Shown here: positions 1 to 7,690 of the stretch, piece by piece | Layout: every line of letters starts with the position of its first letter | How positions within the stretch are numbered: the stretch's first letter is position 1 | The notes under the pieces: generated by a model | Seen by the model: the letters and a program-made list of their open reading frames with translations, nothing else | Told to the model about the DNA's origin: nothing | The model's database searches: none | DNA from: Erwinia sp. OLFS4 | GTDB taxonomy: Bacteria > Pseudomonadota > Gammaproteobacteria > Enterobacterales > Enterobacteriaceae | Assembly: GCF_002752165.1 (NCBI RefSeq) | Contig: NZ_MOMB01000045.1 | Coordinates: 62,001-126,000, forward strand | Direction: 5' to 3' | Length of the DNA: 64,000 bases | Program-made: the position numbers and the translations under genes

Positions 1-509
1 TGAAGGTATTGTCTGTAGATAAATCCGTTGCCACGACAGCAGTTTTTATCGCCTCATTACTGGGCTTTGCGATTATTCCTTTTGCTGGCTGGCTTTCCGA
101 CCGTGTTGGCCGCCGTATTACTTATCGCGGCTTCTGTCTGCTGCTGATGCTTTATGCTTTCCCTGCTTTTATGTTGTTAGATTCCCGGGAGCCGGCAATT
201 GTTATTCCCACCATTGTTGTTGGCATGGCATTGGCTTCTCTCGGCATCTTTGGCGTACAGGCCGCCTGGGGCGTTGAATTATTTGGCGTAACCCATCGCT
301 ACACCAGGATGGCGACAGCCAAGGAGCTGGGATCGATTCTATCAGGAGGAACGGCACCGTTGATAGCGGCCGCATTGCTTTCATGGAGTGGCCACTGGTG
401 GAGTATTGCCAGCTATTTCGTTGTTATGGCCGCCATTGGCTTTCTGACTACTTTCGTCGCGCCGGAAACCCGTGGACGGGATCTCAACTTACCTGAGGAC
501 GCAATATAG
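1..509 (+). CDS. MFS transporter, C-terminal part (5' end outside window)
   Basis: The reading frame is open from the first base of the window and ends at 509, so only about the last 168 residues of a major facilitator protein are visible. The visible part contains several long hydrophobic segments and the classic MFS loop motif GWLSDRVGRR near residue 30. It ends in a short polar tail, APETRGRDLNLPEDAI, typical of metabolite:H+ symporters. The LacI-type regulator follows after 33 bases and the nucleoside hydrolase 14 bases after that, on the same strand. The three therefore probably form one operon, and the carrier may import the hydrolase substrate. That substrate is inferred from context only. 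Confidence 0.85.
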   Translation, partial: KVLSVDKSVATTAVFIASLLGFAIIPFAGWLSDRVGRRITYRGFCLLLMLYAFPAFMLLDSREPAIVIPTIVVGMALASLGIFGVQAAWGVELFGVTHRYTRMATAKELGSILSGGTAPLIAAALLSWSGHWWSIASYFVVMAAIGFLTTFVAPETRGRDLNLPEDAI

Positions 510-542
510 CCGCAGGCTGATTAGCGATAAGGCAGACAGAGA

Positions 543-1586
543 TTGGCGAAACAGGGTTCAGGGCGGGCAACGCGCGCCGATGTTGCAAGAGAGGCCGGTA
601 CTTCGGTTGCCGTGGTCAGTTATGTAATAAATAACGGCCCGCGTCCGGTGGCGAAAGCAACGCGTGAAAAAGTATTACAGGCAATAAAAAAGACGGGTTA
701 TCGTCCTAACAGCGTTGCCCGTGCACTGGCCTCCGGCACCACCAAGACTTTTGGCCTGGTGGTGCCGAATATTTCCAATGTGTTTGTGGCGTCACTGGCG
801 CATGCGCTACAGCAGGAAGTGCTGGCAAAAGGGCAGGTGATGTTGCTTGGCGATGCGGGTGACAGTCGCCAGCGTGAATTCGAACTTATCAATAATTTGC
901 TGGAAAGACAGGTCGACGGGATTATTTATATCAGCGTGGATCGTCACCCTTATATCGACCTGATTCAGCAGACCGGCACGCCGCTGGTGATGCTGGATCG
1001 GATAAATCCTGGTGAGCATCAGGTCAGCGTGTTGCGGGTTGATGAACGCGCGGCGGCCTGTCAGGTGACAGACCATTTGCTAAGTCATGGTTATCAGCAG
1101 GTTGGCATCATCAGCGGACCACCGGAGATGTTGAATGCACAGGACCGTGTAAAAGGCTGGTGTGATGCCATGAAGGCGAATGATTTGTCTGTGAATGAAA
1201 ACTGGATTTTTCCGGCCCCTTATACCCGGGCTGGCGGCTATCAGGCAACGAAAAAGATGCTGATGCTGAAACACGCTCCGCGGGCACTGTTTGCCAGCAA
1301 CGAGCTACAGGCAATTGGCTGTGTGCGGGCGCTTGCGGAGGCCGGACTTCGTGTGCCGGAAGACGTTGCGCTGGTTTGTTTTAACGGGACCGAACAGTCA
1401 GCCTTCCACGTACCTTCGTTAACCACGGTGCGTCAACCGGTGGTGGCGATGGCGCGTGCAGCGTTTGAAATGTTACAAAACTGGACGGCTGAGCCGATGC
1501 TTCGTGAATTTGCTCATCGTCTTGAGATCGGGGAATCCTGCGGCTGTTTCGCGAAGAAATCAGCCCAGCAACAGCCAGATAATTAA
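543..1586 (+). CDS. LacI/GalR-family transcriptional regulator
   Basis: This 347-residue protein begins at a TTG codon. Its N-terminal LacI-type helix-turn-helix (TRADVAREAGTSVAVVSYVI, about residues 11-30) is followed by the hinge-helix region RPNSVARALASGTT. The rest is a periplasmic-binding-protein-like effector domain (about residues 65-335). The gene sits between an MFS carrier and a nucleoside hydrolase in one tight run, so it most likely controls that operon in response to a nucleoside or sugar. The C-terminal end contains a CGC pair (ESCGCFAKK), seen in many LacI proteins. The ligand cannot be read from the sequence, and I found no clear palindromic operator inside the window. Confidence 0.9.
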   Translation: MAKQGSGRATRADVAREAGTSVAVVSYVINNGPRPVAKATREKVLQAIKKTGYRPNSVARALASGTTKTFGLVVPNISNVFVASLAHALQQEVLAKGQVMLLGDAGDSRQREFELINNLLERQVDGIIYISVDRHPYIDLIQQTGTPLVMLDRINPGEHQVSVLRVDERAAACQVTDHLLSHGYQQVGIISGPPEMLNAQDRVKGWCDAMKANDLSVNENWIFPAPYTRAGGYQATKKMLMLKHAPRALFASNELQAIGCVRALAEAGLRVPEDVALVCFNGTEQSAFHVPSLTTVRQPVVAMARAAFEMLQNWTAEPMLREFAHRLEIGESCGCFAKKSAQQQPDN

Positions 1587-1600
1587 TCTAATAGCTAAAG

Positions 1601-2593
1601 ATGAAAAGAATTATTATTGATTGCGATCCGGGAAACGGTATTGCGGGTTCCAATGTGGATGACGGTCTTGCGTTAGCCCTCGCTATTGCTGCGCCAGAAA
1701 TTTCACTCGATCTGATTACCGTTGTCGCCGGCAACACCCCGGTTACAACCGGCTATAGTGTCATTAAAGATTTATTATCCCGCCTTAAACTGGATATTCC
1801 AGTGGTTCGGGGGGCCAGCTGTGCTGAGGTTGAACCTGCCGCGCCCTGGCGTGAAATTCTGGATAATCGTCTGCTGGACCCGGCCTTAAAACAATTGTGG
1901 CAGGGTGTGCGCCAGCCGCAGCAATTTACCGCCGGAGAAGATACTGCCGCCGATGCGATTGGTCAGCTTATTTGTGCAAATCCTGGCGAAATAACGCTGG
2001 TCGCCATTGGTCCATTAACCAATGTGGCGGCGGCGCTGGCAAAATACCCACTAATGGCGCATGCAGTGAAAGAAATCGCCATTATGGGCGGTGTTTTTGC
2101 CCTTGATGGTTACATCAAGGACACCAATTTTGGTTTCGACCCGGAGGCGGCATGGAAGGTGCTACACAGCGGTGCCAATATTACGCTGGTGCCTATGGAT
2201 GTCACTACCCGCACGCTGATGACGCATCAGGATTTGCAAAGGCTGGCCCGTATTGATCATCCGCTTGTACAGTTTGTCTGTGAAACGATGCGGCCCTGGA
2301 TTGATTATTCGATAGCCCAGCGTCATATTCCAGGCTGCTGGATTCATGATGCGCTGGTGGTTGCCTGGTTGCTGAACCAGCGGGTCGCCACTGCCGCTGA
2401 TTACTATGTTGATGTTGAACTCCGTCCTGGCCCTACACGAGGAAAATCATGGCGCTACCGTCCACCCTTGCGTCTTAATGTGGGTATTGAAGAGTCGGTC
2501 AGCAGCCTGATCCACGTTTTACAGCAGGTTGATAATGGCCAGCTGATTGCCATGCTGGAACACTATTTTTCCGCGCTGGTGCCCGAAAAATAG
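1601..2593 (+). CDS. Nucleoside hydrolase (IUNH family) with expanded metal-binding motif
   Basis: The 330-residue protein belongs to the inosine-uridine nucleoside N-ribohydrolase family, which splits the N-glycosidic bond of ribonucleosides into base and ribose using a Ca2+ held by N-terminal aspartates. The usual motif DxDPGxDD appears here in a longer form, DCDPGNGIAGSNVDDG (residues 7-22), with extra residues between DPG and DD. Other family signs are AIGPLTNVAAAL, the MGG of AIMGGVF, and a C-terminal catalytic-type histidine in GCWIHDALV (about residue 250). It ends the carrier-LacI-hydrolase run. Substrate preference is unknown. It is not obviously RihA, RihB or RihC. Confidence 0.88.
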   Translation: MKRIIIDCDPGNGIAGSNVDDGLALALAIAAPEISLDLITVVAGNTPVTTGYSVIKDLLSRLKLDIPVVRGASCAEVEPAAPWREILDNRLLDPALKQLWQGVRQPQQFTAGEDTAADAIGQLICANPGEITLVAIGPLTNVAAALAKYPLMAHAVKEIAIMGGVFALDGYIKDTNFGFDPEAAWKVLHSGANITLVPMDVTTRTLMTHQDLQRLARIDHPLVQFVCETMRPWIDYSIAQRHIPGCWIHDALVVAWLLNQRVATAADYYVDVELRPGPTRGKSWRYRPPLRLNVGIEESVSSLIHVLQQVDNGQLIAMLEHYFSALVPEK

Positions 2594-2793
2594 CGCGCTG
2601 AAATAGTTGCTTACTGCTGGAAGCGAACGCTGACAATTGTCTACATTAGCATCTGTTGTTACATGCTATAAGCAAAAGGTTAACATCCTGATGGTTATTG
2701 TGCCGGCAATCCCCTGGGGTTTTCGGTCAATGACCTGCCTCGTCGTATAATTAGCCTGTGCCTATGAGTTCAGGCATATAAACAGGACAACCT

Positions 2794-4011
2794 ATGTTTA
2801 ACTGGACCCCGACTCAACGCAACGTCGCTTCGGCTTGCTTTGCGAGCTGGATGCTGGACGCGTTCGATTTTTTTATTCTGGTGTTTGTATTAAGCGATCT
2901 TGCCGATAATTTTCGCACTAATATTCCTCATGTTTCGCTGGCAATTATGTTAACTCTCGCCGTGCGGCCGCTGGGCGCATTATTATTTGGGCGGCTGGCA
3001 GAGAAATATGGTCGTCGCCTAATCCTAATCCTGATGCTGAATATTATCTGTTTTACCGTGTTTGAATTGTTATCCGCCTGGTCACCGACCCTGGGCACTT
3101 TCTTCGTTTTCCGGATCATTTACGGTATTGCTATGGGGGGCGTGTGGGGAGTGGCGTCATCACTGGCAATGGAAACAATTCCGGATCGTTCCCGCGGGTT
3201 GATGTCTGGTATTTTTCAGGCGGGGTATCCTTCCGGCTATCTGCTGGCGTCTATTTGCTACGGCCTGTTTTATACTCTGGTCGGCTGGCGCGGGATGTTT
3301 CTTATTGGTGCGTTACCGATTCTGTTGCTGCCGTTTATTTATTTTAAAGTACCCGAATCCCCTGTCTGGCTGGCAGCAAGAGAGCGTAAAGAGAGCGTCG
3401 CTCTGATGCCGCTGATCCGTAGTCACTGGAAACTGTGTCTTTACCTGGTCATTCTGATGTGCTGTTTTAACTTTTTCAGCCATGGTACCCAGGATTTATA
3501 TCCTACTTTCCTGAAAGTTCAGCATCAGTTTGATCCCCATACGGTCAGCCTGATTGCCATTGCCTACAATATTGCGGCAATGCTTGGCGGCATATTGTTC
3601 GGGGCGTTATCGGAGAAAATTGGCCGCAAAAAAGCCATCATTCTGGCATCGGCGCTGGCTCTGCCGGTTCTGCCGTTGTGGGCATTTTCCAGCGGGTCGC
3701 TGATGGTGGGAATTGGCGCGTTTCTGATGCAATTCATGGTACAGGGCGCCTGGGGGGTTATTCCGGGTTATCTTACCGAGCTGGTACCCGCTAACGCCCG
3801 CGCGGTATTACCGGGATTTGTCTATCAGCTAGGGAACTTGCTGGCTTCAGTTAATGCGACGCTTCAGTCCACGGTCGCGCAAAATCATAACGGTGACTAT
3901 GGTCTGGCGCTGGCGCTGGTTGCCGGCACGGTGGCAATACTTATCTGTATTATCACGTATTTCGGACGTGAAACCCGTGGCGTAACGATATCCGGTCAGT
4001 CTGCCGGCTAA
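2794..4011 (+). CDS. MFS transporter (NanT / aromatic acid symporter-like)
   Basis: This 405-residue inner membrane protein has about 12 hydrophobic segments. The N-terminal MLDAFDFFILVFVLSDLA segment resembles NanT/AAHS-type symporters. Two MFS loop motifs are present: GRLAEKYGRR after helix 2 and GALSEKIGRK in the second half. It has its own leader of about 200 bases containing a TATAAT hexamer at 2746-2751, so it is probably transcribed separately from the nucleoside hydrolase upstream. A stem-loop terminator follows at 4019. Substrate is unknown. A nucleoside, base or pentose is plausible from the neighbourhood, but this is inference. Confidence 0.85.
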   Translation: MFNWTPTQRNVASACFASWMLDAFDFFILVFVLSDLADNFRTNIPHVSLAIMLTLAVRPLGALLFGRLAEKYGRRLILILMLNIICFTVFELLSAWSPTLGTFFVFRIIYGIAMGGVWGVASSLAMETIPDRSRGLMSGIFQAGYPSGYLLASICYGLFYTLVGWRGMFLIGALPILLLPFIYFKVPESPVWLAARERKESVALMPLIRSHWKLCLYLVILMCCFNFFSHGTQDLYPTFLKVQHQFDPHTVSLIAIAYNIAAMLGGILFGALSEKIGRKKAIILASALALPVLPLWAFSSGSLMVGIGAFLMQFMVQGAWGVIPGYLTELVPANARAVLPGFVYQLGNLLASVNATLQSTVAQNHNGDYGLALALVAGTVAILICIITYFGRETRGVTISGQSAG

Positions 4012-4018
4012 GTCTATG

Positions 4019-4041
4019 ATGCCCGGCATCGGGCCGGGCAT
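4019..4041. terminator. Bidirectional stem-loop between converging genes
   Basis: An 8-bp perfect inverted repeat (ATGCCCGG / CCGGGCAT) with a 7-base loop lies between the MFS carrier and the converging YbaK-type gene. A short T run follows on the plus strand. Confidence 0.65.
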
Positions 4042-4045
4042 GGTT

Positions 4046-4525
4046 TTAGCGGCTGCTAAATTCAACTGACTGGCAAACGTCAACCCAGCGAGCGTGGGTA
4101 AGTTCAGCCAGCCGCTGCGGGCTGATACGCACTGCGCTATTCACTGAACCGGCAGCAGGCAGGACTTCATCAAAGGCTTGCAGCGAAAGATCACAGAGGA
4201 CACTCAGCGGATTTTCCAGGCCAAAAGGACATACGCCGCCGACCGGATGGCCGGTCCAGTTAACCACTTCATCTACGGTCAGCATACGGGCTTTTGCCCC
4301 CAACACGTCTTTTAATTTGCGATTATCCAGGCGGGCATCGCCACGGGTGACCACCAGGACCACGCTATTTTTTACTTTTAGCGACAGGGTCTTGGCTATC
4401 TGGCCTGGGGAAACACCATGCGCGCGGGCCGCCATATCGACCGTTGCCGTACTTTCATTCAGTTCAATAATGGTAATGTCAGGGGCGTGTTCGGCGAAAT
4501 AGTCGCGCACAGACTCCAGGCTCAT
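4046..4525 (-). CDS. YbaK/EbsC-family (prolyl-tRNA editing-like) deacylase
   Basis: The 159-residue protein belongs to the YbaK/ProX fold family, stand-alone relatives of the ProRS editing domain that hydrolyse mischarged aminoacyl-tRNAs. Recognisable parts are STATVDMAARAHGVSPGQIAKTL, which includes the conserved lysine-bearing helix, and WTGHPVGGVCPFGL with the family's G-x-C-P-F-G core. I chose the start at 4525 (MSLESVRDYF); the longer frame adds 13 atypical residues. It converges on the MFS carrier and lies just downstream of fhuF on the same strand, with about 60 bases between. Which tRNA it edits, if any, is not evident. Confidence 0.85.
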   Translation of the reverse strand: MSLESVRDYFAEHAPDITIIELNESTATVDMAARAHGVSPGQIAKTLSLKVKNSVVLVVTRGDARLDNRKLKDVLGAKARMLTVDEVVNWTGHPVGGVCPFGLENPLSVLCDLSLQAFDEVLPAAGSVNSAVRISPQRLAELTHARWVDVCQSVEFSSR

Positions 4526-4584
4526 ACGGTATTCTCGGCTGTAAAGCTGATAAAAGTGCCACAATGTAAGTAAAGTGTAAATAA

Positions 4585-5388
4585 TTACTCTGTGCCTGCT
4601 GATTGCAGGGTGCAGTCGCCACAGCGCTCAATGCCCGGGATGCGGTAGCGCTGGCAGCAGCTGCGTCGCTGCATTATACCCTGGCGTGGAATGACGGTGC
4701 GATAAAGCGGGTTGTTGCCACCGCCGGGTAACGTAGTACAGAAGAACAGCATATGTTCCAGCTCAGCACGTTGCGTCGCGTCAGTCGGTGCCAGTATGTC
4801 AGCCAGCAACCAGTGCATCAGAAACCCGGTATTATTCCAGATTAGCCTGGCATTAATATCCCCCAGACGCTCAATGGCCTTGATGACCGGCATCAGATGG
4901 CGCTCAATCAGGCGCCCGAGGCGACAGGCGGGACTCATAAAGCGGGCAGTCTGGTCTTCCTGTACCTGACACCAGAACGCCTGTGGACGCCCGGTTTCAT
5001 GAAATGTCAGATGCAGACATCCTGGGTGGCAGTCAATGGCGCGTTCTTCCTGCAATAGCATCAGCATCAGCGGTGGCAGGCAAAGGCCAAAATACCACTG
5101 TGCCCAGAGTGATTGCAGGGGTTTTGCCTGTTGCTGAGCCTGCGGATGATGACGATAGAGAAAGTCAGCATACCGCTGACAGTGATGGCGGAAAGTGGCC
5201 GGTTGTGACCAGTGCGCCAGCGTCATGCAACCCTGTGGCACCGCCTCGCAGAACCTGAAGGTGTCCAGCATTGATGGTTGTTGTGATTTAAGTTTTTGGT
5301 GTAATGACGCCGCCAGCACCGGATCATGCTGAACAAAAATCAACGAATCGTTATGCTGATTAAGCTGTTTTTGGTTGACGATAGCCAT
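4585..5388 (-). CDS. fhuF: Siderophore-iron reductase FhuF
   Basis: FhuF is a cytoplasmic [2Fe-2S] protein that reduces ferric hydroxamate siderophores to release iron. The 267-residue product carries the diagnostic C-terminal cluster-binding pattern C-C-x10-C-x2-C (SCCQRYRIPGIERCGDC) and the family blocks SLWAQWYFGL, FHETGRP and LIWNNTGFL. The start at 5388 (MAIVNQKQ) is chosen because a Fur-box-like sequence lies 45 bases upstream; a longer frame would run through that operator. It should be repressed by Fur with iron. The neighbour on the other side is a diguanylate cyclase transcribed in the same direction, which is not the E. coli arrangement. Confidence 0.95.
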   Translation of the reverse strand: MAIVNQKQLNQHNDSLIFVQHDPVLAASLHQKLKSQQPSMLDTFRFCEAVPQGCMTLAHWSQPATFRHHCQRYADFLYRHHPQAQQQAKPLQSLWAQWYFGLCLPPLMLMLLQEERAIDCHPGCLHLTFHETGRPQAFWCQVQEDQTARFMSPACRLGRLIERHLMPVIKAIERLGDINARLIWNNTGFLMHWLLADILAPTDATQRAELEHMLFFCTTLPGGGNNPLYRTVIPRQGIMQRRSCCQRYRIPGIERCGDCTLQSAGTE

Positions 5389-5432
5389 ATGACCCTGTGT
5401 TATCCGGCAGGTAAGATAAAGATAAACGTAAA

Positions 5433-5451
5433 AAGAATGATAATCGTTATT
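5433..5451 (-). promoter_or_regulatory. Fur box upstream of fhuF
   Basis: The 19-base segment containing AATGATAATCGTTAT matches the Fur consensus GATAATGATAATCATTATC at 15 of 19 positions by eye. It lies 45 bases upstream of the chosen fhuF start, a position suited to iron-dependent repression. Confidence 0.75.
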
Positions 5452-5541
5452 GATTCTATCTAAGGGTTGCGATGGCAACAAGCACAAACATCTGCGGGCA
5501 AATCAGCGGCAGCATGATGTGCCTTAACGCAATGACCGGTT

Positions 5542-6657
5542 TCAGAGTGAGCCCGCTGTTTCCGGCTGACGCAGACTGGTGAGTTCCAGCTCGCTGGCGC
5601 ATAGGATAGTGTTGCGTCCGCGGCTTTTTGCCTGGTATAGCGCCCGGTCGGCATGGGTTACGGCGGCATCAAAGTCATCGGCCAGCATGGGTGCAAAGCC
5701 TGCACTGACCGTCACCTGGGTGGAGACTTCTTTATTATTCCGATGGGGGATTTCCAGTGCCAGCACTGATTCGCGAATGCGTTCGGCCAGCTTGCGGGCA
5801 ATAGCTTCATTGACGTTAGTGAGCAGCACCAGAAATTCCTCGCCGCCATAGCGGGCGACAATATCACGTGAACGCACGGCGTCACGAATTGCTGCAGAGA
5901 CCCGAATAAGCGCCTGATCGCCCATCGCATGCCCATAGCTGTCGTTATAAGCTTTAAAGTGGTCGATATCCAGCAGTAGCACAAAGTGACTGCCACTGTG
6001 ATTTTCGAGGATATTATTCAGGCGATTTTTCAGGCCACGGCGGTTGTACAACCCGGTTAGCGGATCAAGCATGCTTAAATCACTGAGGGTTTCTTTTTCC
6101 CGGTAAAGCTGGCGTAGCAGCTGGCGGGTAAACTGGTCGCGGCGGCGCAGCATGACGTGGTGTAGTGCAAAACCAATCAGCGGCATGATAATGATAAATA
6201 GCAGCATCGCCATGTCATTTCCGTTGTCCAGCAGCAGGGCAGTGACGGAAGCTGGCGTGATGTGCAGGCAAAAAGCCAGCAGGTGATCTCCCAGCGCAAT
6301 CGCAACGATAAAGAACACGCTGAGTAAACTAATCAGTAAAAAGCTGCCGTCAAAATAAAAGGCCAAATCATTTTTGAGATAAATCTGCCATGCCCAAAGC
6401 AAACCGATAATAAAAGCAACAATATTTAATAACGGAAATTTCCATTGCGGCAATAAAATCATCCATAAAAGCAGGCCGCAGCATATAACACTTATCAGTA
6501 AAACCGGCTGTGTCAGTGAAATATGCAGCGTACTGTGCAAACGCAGCATACTAAATAAAGAGGTGGCAAGATTCAAAAAGAGAAATAGCATCAGCGATAG
6601 CCGATGCTTGCTATGCAGCAATTCATCGTAACTTTGTATTTTCATTTTATTTCTCAT
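5542..6657 (-). CDS. Membrane-anchored diguanylate cyclase (GGDEF domain)
   Basis: The 371-residue protein has an N-terminal half of about six hydrophobic segments (residues about 18-185) and a C-terminal GGDEF domain. The active site reads RYGGEEF, an active variant, and the c-di-GMP inhibitory site RxxD is present five residues before it (RSRD). The substrate-binding DxxxFKxxND element is intact (DIDHFKAYND). It should make c-di-GMP from two GTP and be subject to product inhibition. The signal sensed by the membrane part is unknown; it does not match a sensor domain I can name. The gene lies between fhuF and yjjZ, both of which carry Fur boxes, but none is evident directly before its own start. 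Confidence 0.92.
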   Translation of the reverse strand: MRNKMKIQSYDELLHSKHRLSLMLFLFLNLATSLFSMLRLHSTLHISLTQPVLLISVICCGLLLWMILLPQWKFPLLNIVAFIIGLLWAWQIYLKNDLAFYFDGSFLLISLLSVFFIVAIALGDHLLAFCLHITPASVTALLLDNGNDMAMLLFIIIMPLIGFALHHVMLRRRDQFTRQLLRQLYREKETLSDLSMLDPLTGLYNRRGLKNRLNNILENHSGSHFVLLLDIDHFKAYNDSYGHAMGDQALIRVSAAIRDAVRSRDIVARYGGEEFLVLLTNVNEAIARKLAERIRESVLALEIPHRNNKEVSTQVTVSAGFAPMLADDFDAAVTHADRALYQAKSRGRNTILCASELELTSLRQPETAGSL

Positions 6658-6851
6658 GGCTACTTTGAAAAATCAAAGCATTACGCCCGGCCGGTTAAAA
6701 TATAAATTCGGCTGGAAAGTTTAGTGACGTAATTATTTAAAGCAGTAAGTGCAATACTGGTTAAATTTAACACTTTCATGACGGGCTGTCATCAGTCAGC
6801 CACGCGCTTCACCTGCTGGTAGCTAAATGATATAAATTAGCATATGCTTAT

Positions 6852-6870
6852 GGTAATCATTATCATTTTG
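6852..6870. promoter_or_regulatory. Fur box upstream of yjjZ
   Basis: GGTAATCATTATCATTTTG, read on the minus strand, matches the 19-base Fur consensus at 15 positions. It lies about 45 bases before the yjjZ-like start and about 195 bases before the divergently transcribed diguanylate cyclase gene. Confidence 0.72.
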
Positions 6871-6915
6871 GTGCATGTCAGACACTGATGAATGTCCGGT
6901 CAGAGGGGGAGCGCA

Positions 6916-7152
6916 ATGCTGGCAAAAACGCTGGAAAGTGGCTGGGGGGTGATTGTACCGCTGCTGGCTGTACCTTTACTTGCTTTGCTGGAGATCTCTT
7001 TTGAAACCTGGCGGCTGTTGATTGGTCTGGGGTTGCTGATGACCGCTGGCATGCTTTTCCACCCGCGCTTGCGTCATTATATGCTGTTGCCTTCGTGTAT
7101 GGCACTTGGTGGGGGATTACTGACTATTACGCTTCACGCCGCTTCACTGTAA
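6916..7152 (+). CDS. yjjZ: Small membrane protein, DUF1435 (YjjZ-like)
   Basis: The 78-residue protein consists almost entirely of three hydrophobic segments (GVIVPLLAVPLLALLEI, LLIGLGLLMTAGMLF, LLPSCMALGGGLLTITL). Position between fhuF and the leu tRNA cluster and overall sequence fit the DUF1435/YjjZ family, whose function is unknown. I chose the ATG at 6916 because a very strong Shine-Dalgarno (GAGGGGGAG) lies just before it; an upstream in-frame ATG at 6892 has none. A Fur-box-like operator upstream suggests induction under iron starvation. Confidence 0.75.
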   Translation: MLAKTLESGWGVIVPLLAVPLLALLEISFETWRLLIGLGLLMTAGMLFHPRLRHYMLLPSCMALGGGLLTITLHAASL

Positions 7153-7231
7153 CCGGTACTCGTCGGACGGGCGCTGGCATAAGGGATGATGCTGAGGGAA
7201 ATCACAGCCTGTCACGCGAACAAACAAGCCG

Positions 7232-7318
7232 TGGTGCGAGGGGGGGGACTTGAACCCCCACGTCCGTAAGGACACTAACACCTGAAGCTAGCGCGTCTAC
7301 CAATTCCGCCACCTTCGC
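7232..7318 (-). tRNA. leuV: tRNA-Leu (anticodon CAG), third of three
   Basis: This 87-base gene has encoded CCA, a long class II variable arm (GTCC-TTAC-GGAC) and anticodon CAG in the loop CTTCAGG. It is the promoter-distal copy of a three-gene tandem corresponding to leuQPV of E. coli and reads CUG, the commonest leucine codon. Confidence 0.97.
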
Positions 7319-7350
7319 ACTGTTCTGTAATTTAAGATTGTATCGCCGTC

Positions 7351-7437
7351 TGGTGCGAGGGGGGGGACTTGAACCCCCACGTCCGAAAGGACACTAACAC
7401 CTGAAGCTAGCGCGTCTACCAATTCCGCCACCTTCGC
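7351..7437 (-). tRNA. leuP: tRNA-Leu (anticodon CAG), second of three
   Basis: This 87-base tRNA-Leu(CAG) is identical to its two neighbours except for one base in the loop of the variable arm (TTTC instead of TTAC). It is separated from the flanking copies by spacers of 32 and 33 bases, so the three are probably processed from one transcript. Confidence 0.97.
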
Positions 7438-7470
7438 ACAGGTGCAAAGCGATAGCAATCTGCGTGGTTT

Positions 7471-7557
7471 TGGTGCGAGGGGGGGGACTTGAACCCCCAC
7501 GTCCGTAAGGACACTAACACCTGAAGCTAGCGCGTCTACCAATTCCGCCACCTTCGC
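7471..7557 (-). tRNA. leuQ: tRNA-Leu (anticodon CAG), first of three
   Basis: This is the promoter-proximal tRNA-Leu(CAG), 87 bases with encoded CCA. It begins about 39 bases downstream of the -10 hexamer of a strong stable-RNA promoter. Confidence 0.97.
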
Positions 7558-7595
7558 TTACCGGCAATATTTCAGTATTGCAACCACGGAGGCGC

Positions 7596-7623
7596 ATTCT
7601 AGTGTTTTTACCGGGCGCGTCAA
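7596..7623 (-). promoter_or_regulatory. Promoter of the tRNA-Leu operon
   Basis: On the minus strand TTGACG (7618-7623) and TAGAAT (7596-7601) are separated by 16 bases and followed by a GC-rich discriminator (GCGCCTCC). The GC-rich discriminator is typical of stable RNA promoters under stringent control. Confidence 0.8.
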
Positions 7624-7690
7624 TGATTATTTCGTTATGGCGATGAGAACGCCGCAAAAAACATCAGGGTAACAGAATGGCAGCATGGCA

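Noticed and set aside
7232-7557. Three near-identical 87-base units that could be taken for a repeat array or CRISPR
   Set aside because: They are tandem tRNA-Leu(CAG) genes with encoded CCA and a shared promoter.
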